A model generated the notes under the pieces. It was not told the origin of the DNA, did no database searches, and worked only from the letters and a program-made list of their open reading frames with translations. A DNA stretch of 64,000 nucleotides from Microbacterium sp. Bi121 (lineage in GTDB: Bacteria; Actinomycetota; Actinomycetes; Actinomycetales; Microbacteriaceae), in assembly GCF_918698005.1 (NCBI RefSeq), contig NZ_CAKKLJ010000006.1, forward strand, positions 170,611 to 234,610, given 5' to 3'. Positions 1 to 7,999 of this stretch are shown here, piece after piece (within the stretch, counting starts at the first letter, position 1; every line of letters starts with the position of its first letter). Both the position numbers and the translations under genes were made by a program.

Positions 1-205
1 GAGTCCACTCGAGCGTCTGCTCGTAGTACGGCAGAAGCTCAGCGGACACGCCCTCGGTGTCCGGGGTGTTCGTCACCGACGGACGGGGGGCCGCGCCCTC
101 CGGGATCATCGCGTACAGGCATCCGCTCAGCATCATGGATGCCGCGACGAGCCCTGCCGCGATCGCCGCGATCCGCCGCAGGCGAGAAGTCTGTCGAGTG
201 TTCAC
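1..205 (-). CDS. secreted alpha/beta-hydrolase-like lipoprotein, N-terminus only
   Basis: Only the first 68 codons lie inside the window; the gene runs off the left edge. The GTG start overlaps the holB stop (GTGA) and has a GGAGG at 211-215. The N-terminus is basic (NTRQTSRLRR), then a hydrophobic stretch ends in a lipobox LSGC near residue 26, so the product should be a lipid-anchored exported protein. The segment YYEQTLEW a little further on resembles the start of Tap-type secreted alpha/beta hydrolases, which often follow holB in Actinobacteria. The catalytic domain is outside the window, so the enzyme call is an inference from this short stretch and the context. Confidence 0.6.
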   Translation of the reverse strand, partial: MNTRQTSRLRRIAAIAAGLVAASMMLSGCLYAMIPEGAAPRPSVTNTPDTEGVSAELLPYYEQTLEWT

Positions 206-1356
206 GGTTTCCTCCCGCTCGCGACCGTCACGAGCAAACTCTCCAGGGCCAGCGTCGGAGCGATGTTGCGCTCCAGCGACTCCCTGGTCTCGGCCAGATG
301 ATCGAGCACCACCAGCGTACGTTCCATCGGCCACGCCGTGGCCAGCGCGGCGAGCTCGGATCCCAGCTCGCGGTTGATCTGGTCGTCGCCGCGACCGTAC
401 TGCAGCATCACCACGTCGCGGAACATCGACTGCATGTCGGTGAGCACACGATCGATGCCATCGCGCAGACTGCGGGTGGAGCGCTTCTTCTGGTCGTCCT
501 CGAGAGCCGAGATCTGGGCGCGCAGCGCCGGCGGCACAGCCTGGCCCTCAGCGATACCGACCGTGCGCAGCAGAGACGCGCGCTCGGACGCATCGCGTTC
601 GGCGGTGAGCGCCTTGGCGTCGTCGGTCGCTGCCTGGATGATGTCGCCGGCGACTTCGACCGCGCTGCCGACACCGCGCACGGACAGCACCGATCGCAGC
701 GTGCTGTCGCGCCGGCGACGGGCCGACTCGTCGGTCGCGAGGCGCTGAGCCATTCCGATGTGACGCTGCGAGTGGCGGGCCGCCTGCTCCGCCACCTCGG
801 GAGCAGCTCCGGTGCGCTCCACGATCAAGCGCGCGACATCGTCGACGTCGGGTTCACGCAGCCTCAGCGGACGCACCCGTGAGCGGATGGTCGGCAGCAG
901 ATCGGCTTCGCTCGGTGCGCACAGGACCCAGACGGTCCTCTCCGGCGGCTCCTCGAGCGCCTTGAGCAGAACGTTCGAGGTGCGCTCGACCATGCGGTCC
1001 GCATCCTCGACGACGATGACCCGGTAGCGCCCGGCGGACGGCGAGAAGTACGACCGCTCGACCAGGGCCCGCGCTTCTTTGATCGTGATGATGACCTTGT
1101 CGGTGCGCAGCGCCGTCACGTCGGGATGCGTGCCGGCGAGCACCTGGCGCATTGTCTGCTCGTCATCGGGGGTGTCGGCGATCAGCGCGGCGGCGAACGC
1201 GTAGGCCAGAGTCGATCGTCCTGATCCTGGTGGGCCGGTGATCAACCATGCGTGGGACAGCGAGGCGGGATCGGCTGCCGCGGACCTGAGCGTCTCGACC
1301 GCGTCGTCCTGCCCCCACACGTCCGTCCAGGGGAACGGAGCGAGGGTCGCGGTCAT
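202..1356 (-). CDS. holB: DNA polymerase III subunit delta'
   Basis: Clamp-loader subunit of the replicative DNA polymerase, 384 aa. The N-terminal AAA+ fold starts with a WGQDDAVETL box and a Walker A-like GPPGSGRST at residues 41-49. The usual P-loop lysine is arginine here, in keeping with delta' as the non-hydrolysing member of the complex. The stretch HPDVTALRTDK and the sensor region LLKALEEPPE are typical of HolB. A TAGGCT hexamer (1363-1368) ends 6 nt before the ATG and no Shine-Dalgarno is visible, which fits a leaderless mRNA. It lies 62 bp downstream of tmk on the same strand and overlaps the next gene by GTGA. Confidence 0.93.
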   Translation of the reverse strand: MTATLAPFPWTDVWGQDDAVETLRSAAADPASLSHAWLITGPPGSGRSTLAYAFAAALIADTPDDEQTMRQVLAGTHPDVTALRTDKVIITIKEARALVERSYFSPSAGRYRVIVVEDADRMVERTSNVLLKALEEPPERTVWVLCAPSEADLLPTIRSRVRPLRLREPDVDDVARLIVERTGAAPEVAEQAARHSQRHIGMAQRLATDESARRRRDSTLRSVLSVRGVGSAVEVAGDIIQAATDDAKALTAERDASERASLLRTVGIAEGQAVPPALRAQISALEDDQKKRSTRSLRDGIDRVLTDMQSMFRDVVMLQYGRGDDQINRELGSELAALATAWPMERTLVVLDHLAETRESLERNIAPTLALESLLVTVASGRKP

Positions 1357-1418
1357 GGTCTCAGCCTAACTGTCGCCGCCGACACGGCCTGCTCGCCGGA
1401 CGGGCCTGTGAGGGCGGG

Positions 1419-2045
1419 TCAGAGGAGGGTCGAGACGCGAGTGCGGATCGCGTCGGCGATCGCATCGGCGGATGCCGCGGCATCCAGCACGAGGAATCGA
1501 TCCGGCTCGGCATCCGCCAACGCGAGGTACGCCTCTCGGACGCGAGTGTGGAAGTCTAGCTTCTCCGCCTCAAGGCGGTCGAACGGCTTGTCCGCCGAGT
1601 CGAGCCGCTTCCTGGCTGCGACCGGATCCAGATCGAGCAGCACGGTGAGATCGGGCAGCGCTCCCTCGGTCGCCCACAGCGACAGGTCGCGCACCTCGGT
1701 TCCGTCGAGTACCCGCCCCGCGCCCTGGTAGGCGACGGACGAGTCCAGGTAGCGGTCCTGCAGCACGATCTCACCGCGCCCGAGCGCCGGGGTCACCACC
1801 GTCGCGACATGGTGCGCGCGGTCGGCGGCGTAGAGCAGCGCTTCCGCGCGGGGCGCGATGTCGCCGCGGTGATGCAGCACGATGTCGCGGATCAACTGGC
1901 CGACCTCGCTGCCGCCCGGTTCGCGGGTGCGCAGAACCGTGCGACCGGCATCGGCCAACCACGCCTCCAGTCGTTCGGCCTGGGTCGTCTTGCCCGAGCC
2001 ATCGCCGCCCTCGAGCGTGATCCAGAGGCCGCGGCCTGCGGTCAC
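1419..2045 (-). CDS. tmk: thymidylate kinase (dTMP kinase)
   Basis: Phosphorylates dTMP to dTDP for DNA synthesis in the cytosol; 208 aa, the usual length. The P-loop GGDGSGKTT is at residues 13-21. The REPGGSEVG segment and the DRYLDSSVAYQGAGR segment carry the substrate-binding Arg/Asp residues of the family. The GTG start overlaps the topA stop (GTGA), so translation is probably coupled to topA. The order topA-tmk-holB in one direction groups three DNA-replication functions. Confidence 0.96.
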   Translation of the reverse strand: MTAGRGLWITLEGGDGSGKTTQAERLEAWLADAGRTVLRTREPGGSEVGQLIRDIVLHHRGDIAPRAEALLYAADRAHHVATVVTPALGRGEIVLQDRYLDSSVAYQGAGRVLDGTEVRDLSLWATEGALPDLTVLLDLDPVAARKRLDSADKPFDRLEAEKLDFHTRVREAYLALADAEPDRFLVLDAAASADAIADAIRTRVSTLL

Positions 2046-4897
2046 GCGTTCGCCTTCACTTCGGCAGGCTCAGTGCGCTGCTTCGCGGCGTTCGCCGCGC
2101 GGGTGGCAGCAGCCTTCTTCGCCGCGGCCGAGCGCGCAGCGGCCTTCTCGGCATCCGTTTTGGCGGCCGCGCTCTTCGCTGGCGACTTCTTGGCCGCGGC
2201 CTTCTTCGCCGGTGCTTTCTTGGCCGCTGTCTTCGCCGGAGCCTTCTTCGCGCCGCGCTTCGGAGCCGGGCCCTTGGCCCGCTTGTCGGCGAGCATCTGC
2301 ACCGCGATCTCGAACGTGATGTCCTCTGGCTTCTGACCGCGAGGGATGGTCACATTCGTCTCGCCGTCGGTGACGTACGGGCCGAAGCGTCCGTCACGCA
2401 CCCGGATCGGCTTGCCGCTCACAGGGTCGGCGTCGAACTCGGCGAGCGCGCTGGAGGCTCGGCGGGAACCGGCGCCGTACTTCGGCTGGGCGTAGATCGC
2501 CAGAGCCTGCTCGAGCGTCACGTCGAAGATCTGCTGCTCGCTCTCGAGAGACCTCGAGTCGGTGCCCTTCTTCAGGTAGGGGCCGTAGCGTCCGTTCTGC
2601 GCCGTGATCTCATCGCCCGATTCGGGGTCGACGCCGACGACGCGCGGGAGGCTGAGCAGCTTCAGCGCGGTGTCGAGATCGACGGTGTCGACCGACATCG
2701 AGCGGAACAGCGACCCGGTGCGGGGCTTGGGCGCATCCTTCTTCGCCGTCTTCTTCTTCGGCGCTTCGACGACCTCGCCGGTCTCCTCGTCGACGACGGC
2801 GTCGTCCTCGGGCAGGTTCTCCTGCACGTAGGGGCCGTAGCGGCCGTCCTTGACCACGATGACGCGACCGTTCTCGGGGTTCTCCCCGAGAACACGGTCA
2901 CCGGCGACGGGTGCGTCGATGAGCTCCTGCGCCTTCGCCGCGGTGAGCTCATCCGGCGCGAGGTCCTCCGGGACGTTCACGATGCGGCCGCGCTCATCCG
3001 GCTTGGCGGGGTCGACGACCTCGAGGTACGGACCGTACTTGCCGAATCGGAGCGTGGCGTTCTCCGTGATCCGGGTCGAGTTCAGCGCGCGCGCGTCGAT
3101 CTCACCGAGGTTGTCGACGACCTGACGCAGTCCGACGTGCGCGTCGGACCCGAAGTAGAACGAGTGCAGCCACTCGACGCGCTTCTGCTCGCCGCGGGCG
3201 ATCGCATCGAGGTCGTCCTCGAGCGCTGCGGTGAAGTCGTAGTCGATGAGGTCGGCGAAGTGCTCCTCGAGCAACCGGACGACGCTGAACGCCATCCACG
3301 TCGGCACGAGCGCCTGGCCCCGTTTGGTCGCGTAGCCGCGATCGATGACCGTGCCGATGATGCTGGCGAACGTCGAGGGGCGGCCGATGCCGTGCTCCTC
3401 CAGCGCCTTGACCAGCGATGCCTCGGTGTAGCGGGGCTTAGGCGTGGTCTTGTGCCCCTTCGCCTCGGCATCCGACATCGCGAGCTCGTCGCCGACCGCG
3501 ACGGCGGGAAGCGACTGGTCGGACTCGGCGTCGGCGTCGCCGCGCTTCTCGTCCTTGCCCTCCTCGTAGGCGTCGAGGAAGCCCTTGAACGTGTAGACGG
3601 TGCCGGATGCCGTGAACTCGGCGTTCTTGCCGTCGGCGCTCACAGAGATCGTGACCGTCGTGGTCTCGTATTTCGCGTCGGCCATCTGGCTGGCGACGGT
3701 GCGCTTCCAGATCAGGTCGTACAGGCGCAGTTCTTCGCGATCGAGCTCGCCCGAGACGGATGCCGGCTTGCGGAAGTTCTCCCCCGACGGGCGGATCGCC
3801 TCGTGCGCCTCCTGCGCGTTCTTGCTCTTGGACTTGTACACCCGGGGCTTCAGCGGCACGGCGCTGTCTCCGTAGAGCGCGACTGCCTGGCTGCGCGCCG
3901 CCTGCACCGCCTGAGTGCTGAGCGCGACCGAGTCGGTTCGCATATAGGTGATGAAGCCCTTCTCGTACAGGCGCTGGGCGACGCTCATCGCCTGCTTGGC
4001 ACTCATCGAGAGCTTCCGACCGGCTTCCTGCTGCAGTGTGGAGGTCGTGAAGGGGGCGTACGGGCTGCGCGTTCCTGGCTTGGCCTCCACCTTCGTGACG
4101 GTTCCGGCACCGGCGGCGTCGACGGCGTGCGCGAGCGAGGTGGCGTCCTTCTCGGAGAGGACGACGACGGCCTTCTTGAGCTTTCCGGTGTCGTCGAAGT
4201 CGGTTCCGCGGGCCAATTGGCCCCCGTCGACGCGCACCAGGCGCACACGGAATGACGTGCCGCTCGATGCGGCTGCTTCGACGTCCCAGTAGTCGGCGGA
4301 GACGAACGCCATCCGCTCGCGCTCCCGCTCGACGATCATGCGCGTCGCGGCGGACTGCACCCGCCCGGCGGACAGCCCGGTCTTGACCTTGTACCAGAGC
4401 ACGGGCGAGACGTCCCAGCCGTAGAGGCGATCAAGAATGCGGCGGGTCTCCTGCGCGTCGACGAGCGCGAGGTCGAGCTCGCGGGTGTTGCCGACAGCGG
4501 CGCGGATGGCGTCCTTGGTGATCTCGTGGAACACCATGCGCTTCACGGGCACCTTGGGCTTGAGCGTCTCGAGCAGGTGCCAGGCGATGGCCTCGCCCTC
4601 GCGGTCCTCATCAGTGGCGAGCAGGAGCTCGTCGGCGTGCTTCAGTGCGCGCTTCAGTTCGGCGACCGTCTTGGTCTTGCGATCGGAGACGACGTAGTAC
4701 GGGTCGAAGCCGTTGTCGATGTCGATGGAGTACTTCCCGTACGCCTGCTTGTCAGCGGCCGGGATGTCCTTCTTGTCTGCGAGGTCGCGGATATGGCCGA
4801 CGGAGCTGAGCACCTCGTAGTCGTCGCCGAGGTACCCCTGAATCGACCGCATCTTCGTCGGGGACTCGACGATGACGAGCTTCTTGCCTTCAGCCAA
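2042..4897 (-). CDS. topA: type I DNA topoisomerase (topoisomerase IA)
   Basis: Relaxes negatively supercoiled DNA through a 5'-phosphotyrosine link; about 951 aa. The TOPRIM domain opens with LVIVESPTKMRSIQGYLG, and the catalytic tyrosine is in GFITYMRTDS. The C-terminal third has several repeats of the type NGRYGPYL / DGRFGPYV, as in actinobacterial TopA, and ends in a Lys/Ala-rich tail (AAKKAPAKKAAAKK) that probably contacts DNA non-specifically. I chose the TTG at 4897 because AAAGGA (4905-4910) sits 7 nt upstream; an in-frame ATG at 4930 adds 11 residues without a ribosome site. A dispersed 17-bp repeat lies inside the last codons (2057-2073). Confidence 0.95.
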   Translation of the reverse strand: MAEGKKLVIVESPTKMRSIQGYLGDDYEVLSSVGHIRDLADKKDIPAADKQAYGKYSIDIDNGFDPYYVVSDRKTKTVAELKRALKHADELLLATDEDREGEAIAWHLLETLKPKVPVKRMVFHEITKDAIRAAVGNTRELDLALVDAQETRRILDRLYGWDVSPVLWYKVKTGLSAGRVQSAATRMIVERERERMAFVSADYWDVEAAASSGTSFRVRLVRVDGGQLARGTDFDDTGKLKKAVVVLSEKDATSLAHAVDAAGAGTVTKVEAKPGTRSPYAPFTTSTLQQEAGRKLSMSAKQAMSVAQRLYEKGFITYMRTDSVALSTQAVQAARSQAVALYGDSAVPLKPRVYKSKSKNAQEAHEAIRPSGENFRKPASVSGELDREELRLYDLIWKRTVASQMADAKYETTTVTISVSADGKNAEFTASGTVYTFKGFLDAYEEGKDEKRGDADAESDQSLPAVAVGDELAMSDAEAKGHKTTPKPRYTEASLVKALEEHGIGRPSTFASIIGTVIDRGYATKRGQALVPTWMAFSVVRLLEEHFADLIDYDFTAALEDDLDAIARGEQKRVEWLHSFYFGSDAHVGLRQVVDNLGEIDARALNSTRITENATLRFGKYGPYLEVVDPAKPDERGRIVNVPEDLAPDELTAAKAQELIDAPVAGDRVLGENPENGRVIVVKDGRYGPYVQENLPEDDAVVDEETGEVVEAPKKKTAKKDAPKPRTGSLFRSMSVDTVDLDTALKLLSLPRVVGVDPESGDEITAQNGRYGPYLKKGTDSRSLESEQQIFDVTLEQALAIYAQPKYGAGSRRASSALAEFDADPVSGKPIRVRDGRFGPYVTDGETNVTIPRGQKPEDITFEIAVQMLADKRAKGPAPKRGAKKAPAKTAAKKAPAKKAAAKKSPAKSAAAKTDAEKAAARSAAAKKAAATRAANAAKQRTEPAEVKANA
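2057..2073. repeat. dispersed repeat A, copy 1 (inside topA 3' end)
   Basis: CACTTCGGCAGGCTCAG, identical to two tandem copies at 31738-31779. Here it is read as coding sequence for the last residues of TopA. Confidence 0.7.
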
Positions 4898-4988
4898 GGG
4901 TGCGTCCTTTCTTCGAAGCACACCATACACACCACGGTCGTGGCGCGTTCACAGCGGAGCCGTGAGCGGAGTCTCGGGAGTGGTGCCG

Positions 4989-5321
4989 TCAGAATCCCTC
5001 GGGCGGCCCTGCGCGGGCTCGGGAGACGGCAGCAAGACCAGCGTACGCCGCTTCGACACGCACGGTCGCCACGAAGCCGTCGACGGTGCACGCCGTCAGC
5101 GTCGCGCCGGACGCCGCGGCGACCCGCGCGGCGAGCGCGCACGGCTCGTCGTCGGTGATGATCGCCCCGGATGCGGCATCCGCAGCCGACAGGGCCGCAG
5201 CATCCGCTGCTCCCGCAACGCGCTGGGCAGTGACAGCGGCACCGCCGACGGCTGCGAGTCCGACCGCGAGCGCGGCCGAGACGGCGAGGATGCTCGCCGA
5301 CAGCGCGGCGCCCGCCATCAC
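4989..5321 (-). CDS. TadE-like pilus/secretion-neighbourhood protein
   Basis: Small Ala-rich protein of 110 aa. One N-terminal membrane segment (residues about 5-32) is followed by a segment with the pattern QRVAGAADAAALSAADAASG and a Cys pair in the remainder. This matches the Rv3654c/TadE-like family found with Tad genes in Actinobacteria: a pseudopilin-like minor subunit with a short outside domain. The GTG start at 5321 overlaps the stop of the upstream TadE-like gene (GTGA). It is the last gene of the Tad cluster, about 90 bp before topA. Confidence 0.75.
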   Translation of the reverse strand: MMAGAALSASILAVSAALAVGLAAVGGAAVTAQRVAGAADAAALSAADAASGAIITDDEPCALAARVAAASGATLTACTVDGFVATVRVEAAYAGLAAVSRARAGPPEGF

Positions 5322-5671
5322 AGGCCTCCGGTCAGAGCACAGCTCGACGCGGACAGGGGGATGCTGATGAGCCGCCCGACCCGCGCATCGATCCGCGCGC
5401 TGACACAGACGAACTCACCACGGATCTCACTGCTGACGTGCGCACCGGGAACCGACGCCGCGACCGCGGCGTGCGCCGACGCCTCGTTCTCGCCGCGGCC
5501 GAGGAGGCGCGCGGCGTCGGCGACGGCATCCTGAACCGAGACCAGTTGCGCCGCCGCTCCGAGCGCCCCCGCACCCAGCAGCAGCGTCAGCGCGACCGCG
5601 GGCAGGGCGAGGGCGAGTTCGGCGGCGACGGAGCCGCGCTCCGCATCGTGCTTCGCGCACATGCCGGTCAC
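5318..5671 (-). CDS. TadE family protein
   Basis: 117 aa. The motif ERGSVAAELALALPAV at residues 11-26, followed by a hydrophobic helix, is the TadE pseudopilin signature, with Glu at the fifth position of the mature helix. TadE proteins are minor pilins of Flp/Tad pili. The gene is overlapped at both ends (with the DUF4244 gene upstream and the smaller TadE-like gene downstream), so the cluster is translationally coupled. Two cysteines in the C-terminal part (CVSARI, SSCALT) could form a disulfide outside the cell. Confidence 0.82.
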   Translation of the reverse strand: MTGMCAKHDAERGSVAAELALALPAVALTLLLGAGALGAAAQLVSVQDAVADAARLLGRGENEASAHAAVAASVPGAHVSSEIRGEFVCVSARIDARVGRLISIPLSASSCALTGGL

Positions 5672-5865
5672 GACACGGTGAGCGCCCGGCGCACGAGATC
5701 GGTGAGGATGCCGCGCACCTCGTCCGACCGCATGATGACCACCAGGAGCCCGGCGAAGGCCACAGCGGCCATCGTCGTGATCGCGTACTCGGCCGTTGCG
5801 GCCCCGGACTCGTCGGTGAACAGTGACGATGCACGGCGTCTGGTGAGGGTGGGGATGGTGTTCAT
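5668..5865 (-). CDS. DUF4244 family Flp-pilin-like protein
   Basis: 65 aa. A basic N-terminus is followed by DESGAATAEYAITTMAAVAFAGLLVVIM, with the E-Y pair and hydrophobic helix of class IVb pilins. It matches the DUF4244 family that sits beside TadE genes in Actinobacteria and is the best candidate for the main pilin of this cluster. Cleavage would be expected just before the Glu-Tyr helix. No prepilin peptidase gene is seen in this window. Confidence 0.82.
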   Translation of the reverse strand: MNTIPTLTRRRASSLFTDESGAATAEYAITTMAAVAFAGLLVVIMRSDEVRGILTDLVRRALTVS

Positions 5866-5891
5866 GTGTTCCTTCTTTCTTGTGGTGCTGC

Positions 5892-6788
5892 TCAGATCGG
5901 CAGCGGGGTCGAAGCGAGGACCGACAGGATGAGGGGCGCGACCCCCAGCAGCAGGAAGGCCGGGAGCGTGCAGGCGCCGAGCGGGATCAGCAGCTGCGAC
6001 GAGAGCTTCGCTGCCCGCACGCGGCCCTGCACGCGGGCGTCGTGCCGGTCCTGAGCCGCGGCCGCGCGCAGCAGTTCCCCCGCCGGCACACCGGCTGCGC
6101 GCGAGAGCTCGAGCACAGCGGTCGTGCGATCGCCCTGCAAATGATCACGCGCAGGAGTGTCGTCGACCAGCTGCAGCGAACGAGTGATCGACGCCCCGCC
6201 TGAGAGGGCGACCGCGACGAGTTCCGCATGCATGCCTGGGCTGCCGGGGTCTGGTTGAGCGCGTCGCAGCAGCCGTCCGGTCCACAGCCGCGCGCACAGC
6301 ACGAGCAGCAGCCCCGCCACCAGGCAAGCCGTGCCCATCGGATTCGTGACGAGGATGCCGAGCGTGTCGAACCCGAGCGCGAATCCGAGCAGCAGTCCGG
6401 CGAGCGGCATCCACAGCAGCAGCCGGGCCGTGCCGGCGGGCTCCGCGAGCGCGATCCGCACGTCGTCGGCGGCGGATGCGGCATCCCGCATGCTCTCGGC
6501 GAGCGAGCGGAGCACCTCGGCGAGCGGTGCGCCGACAGTCGTCGCGACCTCCCACGCCGCAGCGAGGTCGCGCCACGCGCCGCCCTCCGCTTCGATGGCC
6601 GCGATGAGCTGACTGCCTTCGTCGCAGCGGTCGATGACCCGCTGCGCGCTCACGTCTCCGGAGTTCGCGAGATGCCGCCACGCGTTCAGCGGCACCGCTC
6701 CTGCCTGCAGCAGCACCGCGAGCGTCCGCACCGAGACGGCTGCGGCCTCAGCCCCGGCGACAGCGGCGACTCGGCGCCGTCCGATCAC
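5892..6788 (-). CDS. type II secretion F domain protein, fused TadB/TadC-like
   Basis: Integral membrane platform protein of the Tad machine, about 298 aa. The N-terminal cytoplasmic part (VRTLAVLLQAGAVPLNAWRHL) is followed by two membrane helices around residues 145-195. A second helical part (HAELVAVALSGGASITRSLQ) and a C-terminal hydrophobic pair complete it. In Mycobacterium the two halves are separate genes (Rv3658c and Rv3657c); here they appear as one. The start is taken as the GTG at 6788 overlapping the tadA stop (GTGA); a GTG one codon earlier is equally possible. The same frame stays open further upstream, but that part is Arg-rich antisense of tadA. Confidence 0.83.
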   Translation of the reverse strand: MIGRRRVAAVAGAEAAAVSVRTLAVLLQAGAVPLNAWRHLANSGDVSAQRVIDRCDEGSQLIAAIEAEGGAWRDLAAAWEVATTVGAPLAEVLRSLAESMRDAASAADDVRIALAEPAGTARLLLWMPLAGLLLGFALGFDTLGILVTNPMGTACLVAGLLLVLCARLWTGRLLRRAQPDPGSPGMHAELVAVALSGGASITRSLQLVDDTPARDHLQGDRTTAVLELSRAAGVPAGELLRAAAAQDRHDARVQGRVRAAKLSSQLLIPLGACTLPAFLLLGVAPLILSVLASTPLPI

Positions 6789-7789
6789 CACGGCTGCACC
6801 TGCTCGATGTCGAGCCGCTCGCCGCGAAGACGGAACCGCCCGGCGCTCTCGAGCCGCCTCACCCCGTCCGATCCGCGCGCCAGGTGCAGCACGACGGTGA
6901 AGGCGCTGACGACCTGGCGCGCCAGCGCCGTCGCATCCATCCCCGCGAGTGCGCCGAGGGCCTCCAGCCGTGCGGGCACATCCGTGAGGCCGCTCGCGTG
7001 AAGGGTTCCGGCTCCGCCGTCGTGGCCGGTGTTCAGCGCAGAGAGCAGTTCGCGCACCTCCTCGCCGCGACATTCGCCGACCACGAGGCGATCGGGGCGC
7101 ATGCGCAGCGACTCCCTGACCAGCCGAGCGAGCGTGATGGAGCCGGCGCCCTCGAGATTCGACTGCCGAGCTTCCAGGGCGACGTGATGCGGATGCTCGG
7201 GGCGGAGCTCCGCGACATCCTCGATCGTCACGATCCGCTCATGGGCCGGGACTTCTCTCAGCAGCGCTGCCAGCAGCGTCGTCTTGCCCGTACCGGTACC
7301 GCCGGTGATGAGGATGTTCGCCCGAGCGGCGACGAGCGTCTCGAGCCAGGCGCGTCGGGCGGCGTCGAAAGCGCCGAGGGCTGCGAGCGCTTCCAGATCG
7401 GTCGCCCCGACACGGGGAATGCGTACGGAGACGGCGGTGCCGGAAGTCGATACCGGTGACAGCACGGCGTGGACGCGGATGCCGGACGCGAGCCGCACGT
7501 CGACGCAGGGCGACTGGTCGTCGAGATGTCGGCCGCCGGCGCCGATGAGCGCGACGGCGAGGTCGCGGACCTCTCGCTCGGATGCCGCCCAGCCCGCTAC
7601 GCGCTCGACGCCCGCCCCGCGGTCGATGAACAGCCCGTCGGAGCCGTTGACGAACAGGTCGGTGACGAGCGGATCCGCACAATGCGCAGCGAGGGGCCCG
7701 AGGGCGGCATCCAGGTCGGGCGCCGAAGCAGCACGCGTTCCTGGCACGACCGACGACGCTCGAGGTTGGATGATGAACGGCTGCGGCAT
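6785..7789 (-). CDS. tadA: TadA family type II/IV secretion ATPase
   Basis: Cytoplasmic motor ATPase for Flp/Tad pilus assembly or secretion, about 334 aa from the ATG at 7789. It has Walker A GGTGTGKTT, an Asp-box (IVTIEDVAEL), a Walker B/His region (RPDRLVVGECRGEE) and the GTLHASG motif, in the right order for the VirB11/TadA family. The N-terminal part DLFVNGSDGLFIDRG is the usual TadA start. It is the first gene of the Tad cluster and is divergent from acs. A CpaE/TadZ-like gene, often next to tadA in Actinobacteria, is absent here. Confidence 0.88.
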   Translation of the reverse strand: MPQPFIIQPRASSVVPGTRAASAPDLDAALGPLAAHCADPLVTDLFVNGSDGLFIDRGAGVERVAGWAASEREVRDLAVALIGAGGRHLDDQSPCVDVRLASGIRVHAVLSPVSTSGTAVSVRIPRVGATDLEALAALGAFDAARRAWLETLVAARANILITGGTGTGKTTLLAALLREVPAHERIVTIEDVAELRPEHPHHVALEARQSNLEGAGSITLARLVRESLRMRPDRLVVGECRGEEVRELLSALNTGHDGGAGTLHASGLTDVPARLEALGALAGMDATALARQVVSAFTVVLHLARGSDGVRRLESAGRFRLRGERLDIEQVQPW

Positions 7790-7999
7790 GCCCCGACGGT
7801 ATGCGGGTCGACGCTCCCCTGGGCCCCTGATTCCCACGCTCTGTGCGCAACCTCCGACCGCCGCGGCAGGTGCAGAGAGACTGCCGTGAACGGTTCGTAC
7901 CCACTTTCGGCGGTACTGACGGGAAGTGCGCGAGACTAGATTCACGTGTCAGTGTCGTGACCAGTGCACGACCTCGTCCATCGCAAAGGAGCGCATGCC

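Noticed and set aside
3137..4255. A plus-strand open frame of 372 codons opposite topA
   Set aside because: Antisense of conserved topoisomerase sequence, no ribosome site or motif.
4932..4943. CCACG-GT-CGTGG palindrome upstream of topA as an operator
   Set aside because: Short GC-rich palindrome with no second copy or clear promoter alignment; it could be chance.
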